Source: Megamerina dolium (lineage: Eukaryota; Arthropoda; Insecta; Diptera; Megamerinidae). Taken from it: DNA of 64,000 nt. How positions within the stretch are numbered: the first letter of the stretch is position 1; each line of letters starts with the position of its first letter. The stretch spans positions 67,190,407 to 67,254,406 of the forward strand of contig OY978525.1 in assembly GCA_963854835.1 (NCBI GenBank), given 5' to 3'. The notes beneath the pieces are model-generated. The model worked only from the letters and a program-made list of their open reading frames with translations, did no database searches and had not been told where the DNA came from. Below are positions 1 through 9,800 of the stretch, piece by piece. The position numbers and the translations under genes were made by a program.

Positions 1-386
1 TATCGAGGATTTTCTTGATATTTTCTTCAGTAACCACCTATATTGGCCTTCCTGTTGATGGTATTGTTGCAGTGCTTGTTCGGGCGCGTTTAAATTCAGC
101 AATCCAATATTTTACCATGTAATCTGACGGAGCAGACTCACCAAATGTTTATCGAGCTTTTCTTTTGTATCTTTCGCCATTTTCCCTTTCAAATTCGCTT
201 TTTTCCATTTTTGAAGAAACACAAATGTTGGTTACTTCAAACGACTACAACAAATAAACTAATCGATGAATTTGGGTGAAATTTTAACGGCTGACGTTTG
301 ACAGATCGCAATTTAAAAAAAAAGAAGTTTTTGTGTTTGTGCTGCCTTTTTCGTACTTAGGTAGCTTCTTTATCAATCCGCCCTCG
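1..386 (-). mobile_element. mariner-family transposon, partial (irritans-like)
   Basis: On the minus strand a transposase N-terminus starts at an ATG near 180 (MAKDTKEKLDKH) and continues, after a frame change near 125-150, with SAPSDY, KRARTSTATIPSTGRPI and VVTEENIKKILD. That order matches the helix-turn-helix linker of mariner transposases, most like the irritans group. An in-frame stop follows GRPI. The outer end reads TACGAGGGCGG on the minus strand and abuts a TA at 387-388, as expected for the TA duplication of mariner. The rest of the element lies beyond the left edge of the window. The frame breaks make this a pseudogene. Confidence 0.75.
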
Positions 387-1335
387 TACCTATGTACATA
401 TATAATTGGAATTTTGTAGCACTGAACTTACCTGTATCTTGCTGTTAAGTTGTGCATATTGATTTTGAGTTCTGCTCCAGTGCACATAACTCCCAGCTGC
501 TGCAGCTACGACGCCTTCGTCTCAATGATATGTATGATTTTGCGATCACCGCGCAATTCTTTTACATTACCCCTCCATATTTCTATGAGGAGCTTCTCGC
601 TGCCCTTTTGCTATAAATAACGTTTTTTTCCTAGTTTTTTTTCCATTTTCTTTTTTCAATAATACGAGTACGTATACACAGTATCACAACACTCATATAA
701 TTTTAATTCAAAATTCGATAAAAATTAGAGATGACAACGATATATTCTTGATTTAGTCCTGACATGACAAATTAAGAACGAATGAAGTAGCAGATTTTAT
801 ATGATAAATTACTTAATTTAGTACTTGATTTATACATAAATCAAGTCCATATAAAGTACGTACATAAATAAGTAAGTCTGAACATGGCTCAAGTAAATTG
901 TTAGGCTAGCTTGGATTGGTATTGATGTCATTATTATCATTTGTGTCCATATAATTATCTTTAATTTTAATAACAAAACTGTTAAAAGCTATTTCTTTAG
1001 CTATAGCAAAAACTGTGGCTAAACAGGAATCCGGTAAAAGAGTGTCCAGTTATGGAAACCAACAACAACATTTGCTTGGCAACCAAAGGGTCCGGCATTT
1101 GGTTAAAATGTTTAAGTTTTGTTTGTTTTTTTTTTAAGAAAAGGTTAAATCTAGATGTTCGTATTAAAGTAAAATTACCGTTTTTCCCTGTGTTTAATAT
1201 GGAATGATTCATTTAAAAATAACAAAATAATTAAGGGTTGTATGAAAAATAACTGGAAAAGTACGTTTTTTTTTGTTTGTTCGTTTTGATTTAATGTTTT
1301 CATTTATTTATATAATATTGTGATAAATGTTTCAG
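387..1335. other. AT-rich non-coding stretch
   Basis: I see no gene or clear repeat here. It is AT-rich sequence with homopolymer runs and a few short chance ORFs. It could be intron or intergenic DNA of the host if the candidate exons just to the right are real. Confidence 0.5.
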
Positions 1336-1388
1336 CACAGTATCCGGGAAAGGTACTTTCATCGGTGGACATTAACTGCAAGACCAAC
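1336..1388 (+). other. possible 53-nt host exon
   Basis: The stretch is preceded by tttcag and followed by the donor gtaagt. One frame (phase 2 at the left) is open and reads QYPGKVLSSVDINCKTN, ending exactly on a codon boundary. The next candidate exon at 1620 is open in the same phase. I do not recognise the protein. Very short exons are easily imitated by chance, so this is only a candidate. Confidence 0.2.
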
Positions 1389-1619
1389 GTAAGTCAACTC
1401 TATTTGTTATATTTGTTATATTAATAAGTTATGGTAAGATTCGATAATTAATTATTCACTTGAATTTAATAATTAATGCCTACAGTTATGTTAAAAATTT
1501 TGCTTTGATGTATTTTAATTTTTTTATTTTTTTTCCCCCCAACGGTTTATTTAAATTAGTCATTAATAAATAAGGAATAACATGGAACCAGCTAAAATGA
1601 GGATTTTTATTTCTTGCAG

Positions 1620-1667
1620 TCGTCAGGGTTAAGTAGTGAGAACAACCAAGGGATCCTGAGAACAGTG
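1620..1667 (+). other. possible 48-nt host exon
   Basis: The stretch follows a good acceptor (tttatttcttgcag) and is followed by a weaker donor (gtaatt). In the phase left by the 1336-1388 candidate it reads SSGLSSENNQGILRTV, and that frame stays open to about 1780. The proposed intron is 231 bp. No family is recognised and no flanking exon was found in the window. Confidence 0.18.
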
Positions 1668-1793
1668 GTAATTATGTTTTGTTTTGGAACTCAGGATCAT
1701 GGTAGGGTGGGCATAAGGAGTTGCATAAACATCTTTCAACAGACTCGTGCAACACACTTGAACGCATATATAGTGAAATGAGTCTTTACGTTC

Positions 1794-1817
1794 CTCTCTC
1801 TCTCTCTCTCTCTCTCT
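1794..1817. repeat. (CT)n microsatellite
   Basis: A perfect CT dinucleotide run of about 24 bases, embedded in pyrimidine-rich sequence that continues to about 1890. Confidence 0.9.
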
Positions 1818-2033
1818 ATTTGGTTTCCCGTATCTCTCTACTTAACGTTCTCTCTCTTCCTACCTTACTATCTATTCTATTCTTCTCATTATCGCAGCAC
1901 GCGAAATTTTTATTGATATATTGCCAAAGGTAATAAATGAAGGGATGTTGACCACCCACCTCGATTGCCGACGAGCCAATGCCGGAACTAACGCATGCGC
2001 CCACTTAATCTCACTTATCTATAAATCTATAAA

Positions 2034-2051
2034 TGGCGCCCAACGTGGGGC
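2034..2051 (+). other. LTR-retrotransposon primer binding site, tRNA-Lys type
   Basis: The 18 bases TGGCGCCCAACGTGGGGC are the exact complement of the 3' end of the animal tRNA-Lys (CTT type), the classic primer site of several retroviruses and insect LTR elements. Sequence to the left should then be the end of a plus-strand 5' LTR, but I could not delimit that LTR or match it to the 3' LTR that begins at 29533. The sequence to the right (2052-2292, continuing at 13014) would be the leader of the gypsy-group element whose gag starts at 13987; that link is inferred. Confidence 0.7.
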
Positions 2052-2292
2052 CACGACAATGGTATTTTATATACATAATAGAACATTAATATATCAATTT
2101 AAATTAATAATGTCAGCTCGTATATTTTGATCGTGGTCACACTTATTCATACATTTTATTTTCCTTCTTTCTTTTGTTATACCTTCCATTTCAGTTGAAT
2201 TGCATTGCTTTGTAATGAAATGATATATTTTGCTTTATTGCAGTAGTGCTGAAGCATGTAAGCAATACCGGCATGCAATCAATATATGTTAT

Positions 2293-2329
2293 TGAATAAA
2301 TATACACAATTAGTATTCCGATATACTTA
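2293..2329 (-). repeat. BEL 3' LTR, distal piece
   Basis: This is the outer end of the left LTR, cut off from the rest (5702-6168) by the RTE insertion. It starts with TG on the plus strand and contains the AATAAATATACAC stretch. The final 18 bases (2312-2329) are the RTE target site and are repeated at 5684-5701. Confidence 0.7.
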
Positions 2330-5300
2330 CTTACTTACTTATGTGGCCATAACAACCGAATATCGATTTAGGCCGAAAATAATATGCTTCGCCAGCCATC
2401 TCTGTTCTTCGCTAGCTGGCGCCAGTTAGAAATTCCAAGCGCCGTCAGGTTCTCCAGTACTTGGTCTTTCCACCGGAGGTTTGGTCTTCCTCTTCTGCAC
2501 CGTCCTCCAGCGGGTTCCGAATATAACACCTTCTTAGCTGGAGCGTGTTCTTCCATTCGCTCGACATGACCTAGCCAGCGCAGCCGCTGGATTTTGATGC
2601 GCTTTACTATGTCAATATCGGCATACAGCTCGTACAGCTCATGGTTGTACCTTATTCGGTACTCGCCACCAACGCAAATAGGTCCAAAGATCTTGCGTAG
2701 GACTTTTCTCTCGAAAACTCCAAGTATTCGCTCATCCGAGGTGGAAATTGTCCAGGCTTCAGCGCCATATGTTAGGACAGGCATGATGAGAGACTTGTAG
2801 AGTGTAGTTTTCGTTCTTCGAGAGAGGGCTCGACTTCTCAATTGCTTACTCAGCCTAAAGTAACACCTGTTAGCAAGAGTTATCCTACGCATGATCTCCA
2901 AACTGACGTCATTACTGCTGTTAATGCTGGTTCCAAGATAGACAAAGTCCCTTACTACTTCAAAAGTGTAGTTGTCAACAGTGACGTGCTGTCCAAGACG
3001 CCGGGACTCTTTGTTTGTTGACACTAGATACTTCGTCTTGCCCTCGTTCACCGTGAGACCCATCCGACGCGACTCTCTTTCCAACTCTGAGAATGCTGCA
3101 CTGACTTGTCGCGTGTTCATGCCGATTATGTCAATATCGTCGGCATACGCTAACAGCATGACACTTTTGTTGAAGATAGTGCCATTATGTCGTAGATCAG
3201 CAGCTCGTATTATTTTCTCCATAATAAGATTGAAGAAGTCGCACGATAACGAATCATCTTGTCTGAAACCCCGTTCGGTATTAAACGGTGCGGAGAGGTC
3301 CTTCCCAATTTTCACTGCACAACGGGAGTTATGCAGTGTCATTCTACAAAGTCGAATGAGCTTTGCAGGAATACCGAACTCAGACGTTGTTGCGTAGAGG
3401 TAATCCCTTACCGGACTGTCGAAAGCGGCTTTATAATCAACAAATAGGTGGTGTGTGTCGATCTGTTTTTCTTGGGTCTTCTCCAGGATTTGGCGCAGTG
3501 TGAAAATCTGGTCGATGGTGGATTTACCAGGTCTGAAGCCACACTGATAAGGTCCAATCAGGTTGCTGAGCATAGGCTTCAATCTTTCACACAGTACGCT
3601 CGATAGAACCTTGTACGCGATGCTCAGGAGACTTATTCCACGGTAGTTGGCGCAAATTGTGGGGTCTCCTTTTTTATGTACAGGACAGAGAACACTGAGC
3701 CTCCAATCATCAGGCATGCTTTCATCCCACCATATTCTGCTTATGAGCTGGTGCATGCGGTCGCCTCCGGTCTTAAACAACTCGGCAGGCAGGCCATCAG
3801 CACCTGCAGCTTTGTTGTTCTTCAGCCTTAAAATGGCCGTTTCAACCTCGTCATAGTCGGGTGGTGGAACATCAACACCATCATCTGTAATTGGGGTTAT
3901 CGGGCATTCTCCTCCACTGGCGGAATTGTTCGTAGCATCGCCATTCAGTAACGTGGAGAAGTGTTCCCTCCATAGGCTCAGTACACTCTGGACATCCGTA
4001 ACCAGATTCCCATTTCCATCACGACAAGAAGAGGCTCCGGGATTTAAACCTCCACTCAGGCGCTTGATCTTTTCAAAGAATTTTCGAGTCTCATTCTTGT
4101 CGGTACACATCTCTATCTCCTCACACTCGCGTCTTTCCAACTCCCTCTTCTTGCGCCTGAAAAGACGTCTCTCTGCACTCCTTTTCTCTCTATACCGCTC
4201 CTTAACAGCTCGCGTTACGCCTGCACGCAGGGTTTTTCTGTAGGCGGCGTCTTTCTCTGCGGTAGCGTCGCGACACTCCTGATCATACCACTCATTCCTC
4301 AGAGGCCGGTAATAACCGATTACCTCCTCGGCAGCAGTAGTCATGGAGTGGGATATATGTGTCCACCGTGCGCATGTATCATCAAGTGGGGGAGTGTTCT
4401 GCATAAGCAGATCCGATAGTCGAGTGGAAAATGCATCTGCTGTCTCTGGTGATTGCAGCTTACTGACGTCGAGCTTTCTCTGTGTAGGACTTCTCTTGTT
4501 ATTTGCGACACATAAACGTGTGCGCACCTTAGCTGCAACAAGGTAGTGATCCGAGTCGATGTTGGCACCACGGATCGATTTCCCGTCCATCACACTGGAA
4601 GCATGCCTTCCGTCAATCAACACATGATCAATTTGGTTTCTTGTACGATGATCTGGAGACAGCCATGTCGCTTTGTGGATGTCGAGATGCTGGAATCTGG
4701 TACCACCAATTACCATGTTTCGTGCTGCGGCGAAGTCGATCAGCCTCATTCCGTTATTGGAGGTGTTTTGGTGGAGGCTGAATTTTCCGACAGTTGGACC
4801 AAAGGTACCTTCCTTGCCCACCCTGGCATTAAAGTCGCCAAGCACGATTTTGATATCGTGGCGGGGGCAGCGGTCATAAGCTTCTTCGAGGCGCTGAAAG
4901 AAGCTCTCCTTGGTCACATTGTCCTTCTCATCCGTCGGAGCGTGGGCACATATAAGGCTGATCTTGAAAAATTTTGCCTTGATGCGGATTGTGGCCAGCC
5001 GTTCGTTCACAGGCGTGAACTGTGAGACAAGATGTCGTAGTCTCTTGCTGACCAAAAATCCACATCCTAATTCGTGCCTTTCAGCATGGCAACTGTAGTA
5101 GATGTCACAGGACGCTCTTTTGGAGCAGCCCTGTCCTGTCCATCGCATTTCCTGGAGAGCGGTGATGTCAGCTCTGTATTTTTCGAGGACATCAACCAGC
5201 TGGATAGAGGCACCCTCCCTATAAAGGGATCGGACATTCCAGGTGCATATCCGTAAATCGTGGTCCTTTTTTCGTTTGCGGGGGTCATCAACAAAAGCGG

Positions 5301-5683
5301 TAGTCCTTATCCGAGGCATATTTGTTTTTTTCATTGGGGGGGTTTTTTATGTGGCGGGTCCCAAACCCAACGCACAACCTCTAACCGAGGAGATTTTCGC
5401 CACTCACTTCAGCCGCCTCCCAGCGGGTGCCAGGAAGACGTTGCCCGGTGGTCGCCACATGGAGGGCCCCCATTAATAATAATGAAAGCACCATCACAGA
5501 GTAAGCAGAGCAAGCTATATGACTACCCCTCATTAACAAATAAAGGTATCATCACATAGCGCTCAGATCAAACTACATGACAGCCAGTGAGTTGACTTGC
5601 GATGAGTTCAACAAGGATTGCGCTAGCCCCACCTGGTTGAGGCAGTTAGACACGTTACCTTGCGAAAACACCACCAGACCACC
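2330..5683 (-). mobile_element. RTE-clade LINE, full length
   Basis: The 3.35-kb insertion is bounded by an exact 18-bp target duplication, AGTATTCCGATATACTTA, at 2312-2329 and 5684-5701. Its 3' end, at the left, is a short tetranucleotide tail (TAAG repeats on the minus strand) right after GTTATGGCCACA, as is usual for RTE elements, which lack long poly(A) tails. It has a single long ORF and a 5' untranslated region of about 350 bp (5335-5683). The element landed inside the left LTR of the BEL element, so it is the younger of the two. Confidence 0.9.
2368..5334 (-). CDS. RTE endonuclease-reverse transcriptase (988 aa)
   Basis: A single uninterrupted ORF starting at an ATG (MKKTNMPRIR), about full length for the RTE clade. 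The N-terminal third is an APE-type endonuclease: CTWNVRSL near residue 30, LQEMRWTG, GDFNARVG, and SDHYLV near 250. The reverse transcriptase follows: NYRGISLL, GPYQCGFRPGKST, FVDYKAAFDS, and the catalytic Y-A-D-D at residues 730-733 (3136-3147). The C-terminal tail WLGHVERM...RGRPNLRWKD is typical of the clade. One oddity is the motif FRQDDSLSC: residue 693 (3256-3258) is Asp where the family has Gly in RQGD, a single-base change likely to damage the enzyme. Otherwise the ORF shows no stop or frameshift, so the insertion looks recent. Confidence 0.92.
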   Translation of the reverse strand: MKKTNMPRIRTTAFVDDPRKRKKDHDLRICTWNVRSLYREGASIQLVDVLEKYRADITALQEMRWTGQGCSKRASCDIYYSCHAERHELGCGFLVSKRLRHLVSQFTPVNERLATIRIKAKFFKISLICAHAPTDEKDNVTKESFFQRLEEAYDRCPRHDIKIVLGDFNARVGKEGTFGPTVGKFSLHQNTSNNGMRLIDFAAARNMVIGGTRFQHLDIHKATWLSPDHRTRNQIDHVLIDGRHASSVMDGKSIRGANIDSDHYLVAAKVRTRLCVANNKRSPTQRKLDVSKLQSPETADAFSTRLSDLLMQNTPPLDDTCARWTHISHSMTTAAEEVIGYYRPLRNEWYDQECRDATAEKDAAYRKTLRAGVTRAVKERYREKRSAERRLFRRKKRELERRECEEIEMCTDKNETRKFFEKIKRLSGGLNPGASSCRDGNGNLVTDVQSVLSLWREHFSTLLNGDATNNSASGGECPITPITDDGVDVPPPDYDEVETAILRLKNNKAAGADGLPAELFKTGGDRMHQLISRIWWDESMPDDWRLSVLCPVHKKGDPTICANYRGISLLSIAYKVLSSVLCERLKPMLSNLIGPYQCGFRPGKSTIDQIFTLRQILEKTQEKQIDTHHLFVDYKAAFDSPVRDYLYATTSEFGIPAKLIRLCRMTLHNSRCAVKIGKDLSAPFNTERGFRQDDSLSCDFFNLIMEKIIRAADLRHNGTIFNKSVMLLAYADDIDIIGMNTRQVSAAFSELERESRRMGLTVNEGKTKYLVSTNKESRRLGQHVTVDNYTFEVVRDFVYLGTSINSSNDVSLEIMRRITLANRCYFRLSKQLRSRALSRRTKTTLYKSLIMPVLTYGAEAWTISTSDERILGVFERKVLRKIFGPICVGGEYRIRYNHELYELYADIDIVKRIKIQRLRWLGHVERMEEHAPAKKVLYSEPAGGRCRRGRPNLRWKDQVLENLTALGISNWRQLAKNRDGWRSILFSA

Positions 5684-5701
5684 AGTATTCCGATATACTT
5701 A

Positions 5702-6168
5702 TATTTATTTTTGATTTACACGTTAACGTTTCGTATGTTTATGCACTTAGCTTTACTTATACATAGGCACAATCGATAAGCATATAAATATTCATCAAAT
5801 AAAAATTCACTAAATAAATTGATACAATATTTCGCACTATTTATAATCGATACGATGAAATATATAAAAGGTAGGTTTAGGATTATTAAATATAAGAACG
5901 GCGCGGAATGGCACGATCTCGCTGGAAAATCTTCAAGGACCGAATGTATAGATGATAACATCGGTCGATCATAACGCGAACCGCGAAAACCCAAAAACAT
6001 AAAAGGGGAATTTATGTGGAGAGTTGGGTTGCCATATGGTAAGTATGCAAGGTAAGGTAAGTAAAAATGGTAAGTATCATTAATTCATTTTATAAATACT
6101 ATTTCATTATTTTTACTTCCTTCTTTCAGGGACTGGCCATATGGCTTGTCTAAAGGGATTTAGACATC
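5702..6168 (-). repeat. BEL 3' LTR, main part
   Basis: It matches 12541-13008 almost base for base (a chance 94-residue frame is identical in both). On the minus strand it begins TGTCTAAATCCC at 6168, has a TATAAATAG-like promoter block in the middle (near 5842) and an AATAAA near the 3' end. The sequence just inside it (6169-6190) is not a polypurine tract, which is odd for a 3' LTR. Confidence 0.85.
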
Positions 6169-6190
6169 GCGGCCCGCATGCACTCATGCA

Positions 6191-6771
6191 TTAATTGAGT
6201 GCATCTCGTAGACGGGACAGTGAACCGATCGCGTCCTCGATCGCTCGAGCTGTCCTCCGACGAACATCGGGAGTCGGTCGTTGTCTCGGCTGGGAGCTTC
6301 TCGGGGTGGAAGCTACATGTGGTTGCTCGACGCGACGAGAGCGCGGAGGGTTTCGCTGCAATCCGTGGAGGAGATCCTCAGGTCTGCGCCGATGCCGGGG
6401 TTCAGTACGATGCCTAGTGCGTCCGCCTTCAGGTTGTCCACGTGGCGCACGATTACGTCGTCGACGCTGTTGGGTGGTGCGGCGATTCGGCGGCCCATGC
6501 CCAGTAGGGGACCGGACCGGATGGAGGAGCGTGTGATGCGCCAATCTGCATTTTTTGCATGAGTTTGGCGAATCACACGATCCGGTCCCGTGCGACCGAG
6601 CCAGGCAGTTGCGGCAGTATCGATGCGCGCGCACCACATCCTTCCTCTGGCTTGTGTTCATCGCCAAACACCCGCGGCAATACCGCAGAGCGTGGAGCCG
6701 ATGACATAGTTGGCACCGATGATGATCGCTATGGGCGGAACTGGAAAGATAAAATTTGAAAACGAAATTAG
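6191..6771 (-). CDS. extra gag-like zinc-knuckle ORF between pol and 3' LTR
   Basis: In element sense this ORF lies downstream of pol. It is open from just after a TAA near 6772 to a TAA at 6191, with the first ATG only inside the finger region (6661). It encodes CQLCHRLHALRYC, then YCRNCLARSHGTGSC and CKKCRLAHHTLLHP, the same three-part zinc-knuckle array seen at the end of BEL/Pao gag, followed by an Arg/Pro/Gln-rich tail. The block is clearly more GC-rich than the rest of the element. A splice-acceptor-like tatctttccag lies just upstream, near 6741. It is a second, distantly related zinc-knuckle module, captured from another BEL gag or a domesticated relative. Whether it is expressed is unknown. 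Confidence 0.6.
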
Positions 6772-6833
6772 CTTAAGGGCTTGAGCCAAAGTCTGATAGC
6801 GAAAAAAAGAGATTTTTTTTGGATATTATGATT

Positions 6834-9800
6834 TTACGCGAGCGGCAAAATACATAATTTTACTATGGGCCGCTTGAGAACGGCCGATTTTGTCCGAATA
6901 TCTGCGACACGGATGTGGCCGTCAGATCCTCGATACAAATGAGTGACGCGCCCGAGACTCCATTCGTTGGGGGGCAGCAGCTCATCCTTAATGACCACCA
7001 GTTGACCTACTTCCAGCTCCTTTTGTGGGTGTTGCCATTTGTAGCGTTTGTGCAGATCTTGTAGGTACTCAGTTTTCCATCTGCGGCTGAACTGGTGGTG
7101 AAGCGCCTTGAGTTTTTCCCATCGGTTTATCAGGGATATATCTTCCGAGTTGGGTTCGGGCAAGGCCGTTAGTGGAGCACCTCGCAGGAAGTGACCTGGA
7201 GTTAGCGCTATCAGTTCGTTGGGATCTTGAGAGAGGGGAGACAATGGTCTAGAGTTGAGCACGGCTTCGATTCTACAGAGCAGAGTTGAGAACTCTTCGA
7301 AGCGGAATTTGTGGTTGCCGGCAGTCTTTTTGAGATGAGCCTTAAAGCTTTTGACTGCCGACTCCCAGAGACCTCCCATGTGAGGCGCACTGGGAGGAAT
7401 AAAAACCCAGTCAATACCTTGCGGAGAGTATTGGGCCAGAATATCTTTGGACACCTCCTTAGAGAATTTGAGGAATTCTTTACTCATGGCTCTTTGAGCT
7501 CCAACGAAAGTTGTACCATTATCCGACATGATTTTGCGGGGAAGGCCTCTTCTGCCAACGAATCTGGCGAATGCGGCGCGGAATGTCTCTGTATAGAGAT
7601 CAGAGCACAATTCCAAGTGAATGGCCTTTGTGGAAAAGCATACAAATACAGCCACATACCCTTTGAGAAAGGCAGCAGTTCGAAGCGTAGATGCTTTAAT
7701 TTGGAATGGGCCTACAAAATCAACACCTGTGGTCGCGAAAGGTACCGACAAGGTACACCGTTCAGGCGGCAGAGCTGCCATAATCTGTGATCGAACCTTT
7801 TGTTTGTGGATGGTACAAACTATGCATAGAAATATGCATTTCCTTATTTGGGGCTTAAGACGAGGAATATAGAATTCTTGTCGAGCCATTCGGAACATGA
7901 GCCTTTGTTCTGCGTGTAGGAGCAGAGTATGGAGAAACTCGAGGTACAAAATGCAAAATCGGGATTTTTCCGGAAGAATTATGGGGTGGCGCTCACTATA
8001 ACTAAGACCAGAATGAGCTAATCGACCATTTACTCTCATGAGATTTTCCTTGTCGAGAAAAGGATTTAAAGTCAGCAAAGAGCTTTTATTGCTGACTGCT
8101 GTTGAGCTAAGAAGAGCCTTCAGCTCTTTGGGAAAATAATGCCATTGGGCTAACGAAATTAGCCGGCTTTTTGCGAAACGAATTTCGTCCTGCGAGAGTG
8201 AGGAATTCGAAATTGGAGAAGATTTTCGCAATTTAGAGAGTCCGTTATGGACAAAACGGAAGACGTAAGAAATCACACGTAGTGCCCTTGAAAATGATGA
8301 GAACCGATCGAGAATGTCGGTATGGTCATCTAACGTGAGAAGAACCTCTACTTTCCTTTGCTCGGGGGGCAAAGTCCTGGAAAGTGTTGGTTTTGGCCAG
8401 GCTTCTTCGGGGTGATGAAGCCATGCAGGGCCATTCCACCAAAGAGTATTGGACACAAGATCTTGGGGCTTGCATCCGCGTGTACCCAAATCAGCTGGAT
8501 TTTCGCTGCTGATGACATGGCGCCAGATAGCATTTCCAACGTTTTGGAGTATCTGGGCTGTACGATTAGCGACGTACGTTTTCCATGTGTGAGGTGGTTT
8601 TTCCAGCCATGCGAGAACGATTTGAGAATCGGACCAGAAAAATATGTCTGAGAATTCGGCATCTAAAGTTTCTTTAACGGACTTGGCTAGGTGCGAAAGT
8701 AAAACGGCGCCACACAATTCCAAACGTGGTAAGCTGACCGTCTGCAGAGGTGCGACTTTTCCTTTAGCCACCAGTAAATGACAGGATATTTGATTATTCA
8801 TGTCCATTGATCGTATGTACAGGGCTGCACAATACGCTTTCTCTGAAGCGTCACAAAATCCATGAAGCTGGATTCGCTTCTTGGGAGAGAATTGTACCCA
8901 TCGAGGGATTTCGATGAGACCAATGGACGAAACGTTCTCCAGAAATACATTCCATTTGATTAGCGATCTGGGTTTCACGCATTTATCCCAGTCGGTGCCT
9001 TCTAACCAGAGCTCTTGGAGAAGCAGCTTAGCTTGAGTCATGATGGGCGAGAGCCATCTTGCCGGGTCAAAAAGTTTCGCAACGGCAGATAAAATTTGAC
9101 GCTTGGTAGCAGCGGGTGTTGTTTCGATGGGCGATACTGAGTACGAGAATGTGTCAGTCAATGCATTCCATCGTATTCCAAGGGTTTTTGTGGCACTGGC
9201 ACTTTCAAATTTTAGAAAATCAGAATCGAGAAGTTCTGATTTTGGGATATTTTCTAAAATTTTAGGATGATTTGCAGTAATCTTTCGTAATGGAAATCCT
9301 GCGGAGTTGAGGACTTGTATCACTTGAGATAAAGATTCTACTGCATCTGGAATTGTATGTGAACCAGATAATACGTCATCCACATAGGTTTCTTTGAAGA
9401 TTATTTTTTCCACGAGAGGGAAATTCTTCTTGGAATCCTTAGCCAATTGTTGCAGTGTTCTAATGGCTAAATATGGAGCGCAATTTACACCAAATGTGAC
9501 TGTCTTCAACCGGAAGTCCTGAATTGGAGAATTTGGTGACCTGCGAAAGAGAATTCGCTGGAAATCCTGGTCGTCATGGTGGACAAGAATTTGTCGGTAC
9601 ATCTTTTGTACATCACCATTGAAAACGAATTGATATAGTCGCCACCTCAGAATGAGAACCATGAGATCTGGTTGTAATGTGGGACCTATATGTAATACGT
9701 CGTTAAGAGAATGGCCTGAGCCGCTGCTTCTTGAGGCATTAAAAACAACACGCACTTTGGTGGTTTTCTTTTCTGGCCTCACCACTGCATGATGTGGCAG

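Noticed and set aside
4546..5025. plus-strand ORF of 159 codons over the RTE endonuclease
   Set aside because: It is the shadow of the minus-strand RTE gene, with no recognisable motif.
5716..6000. 94-residue protein present twice (also 12558-12842)
   Set aside because: The frame is a chance ORF inside the BEL LTRs; identity reflects LTR identity, not selection on a protein.
6195..6562. plus-strand Arg/Gly-rich ORFs
   Set aside because: These are antisense shadows of the GC-rich zinc-knuckle ORF.
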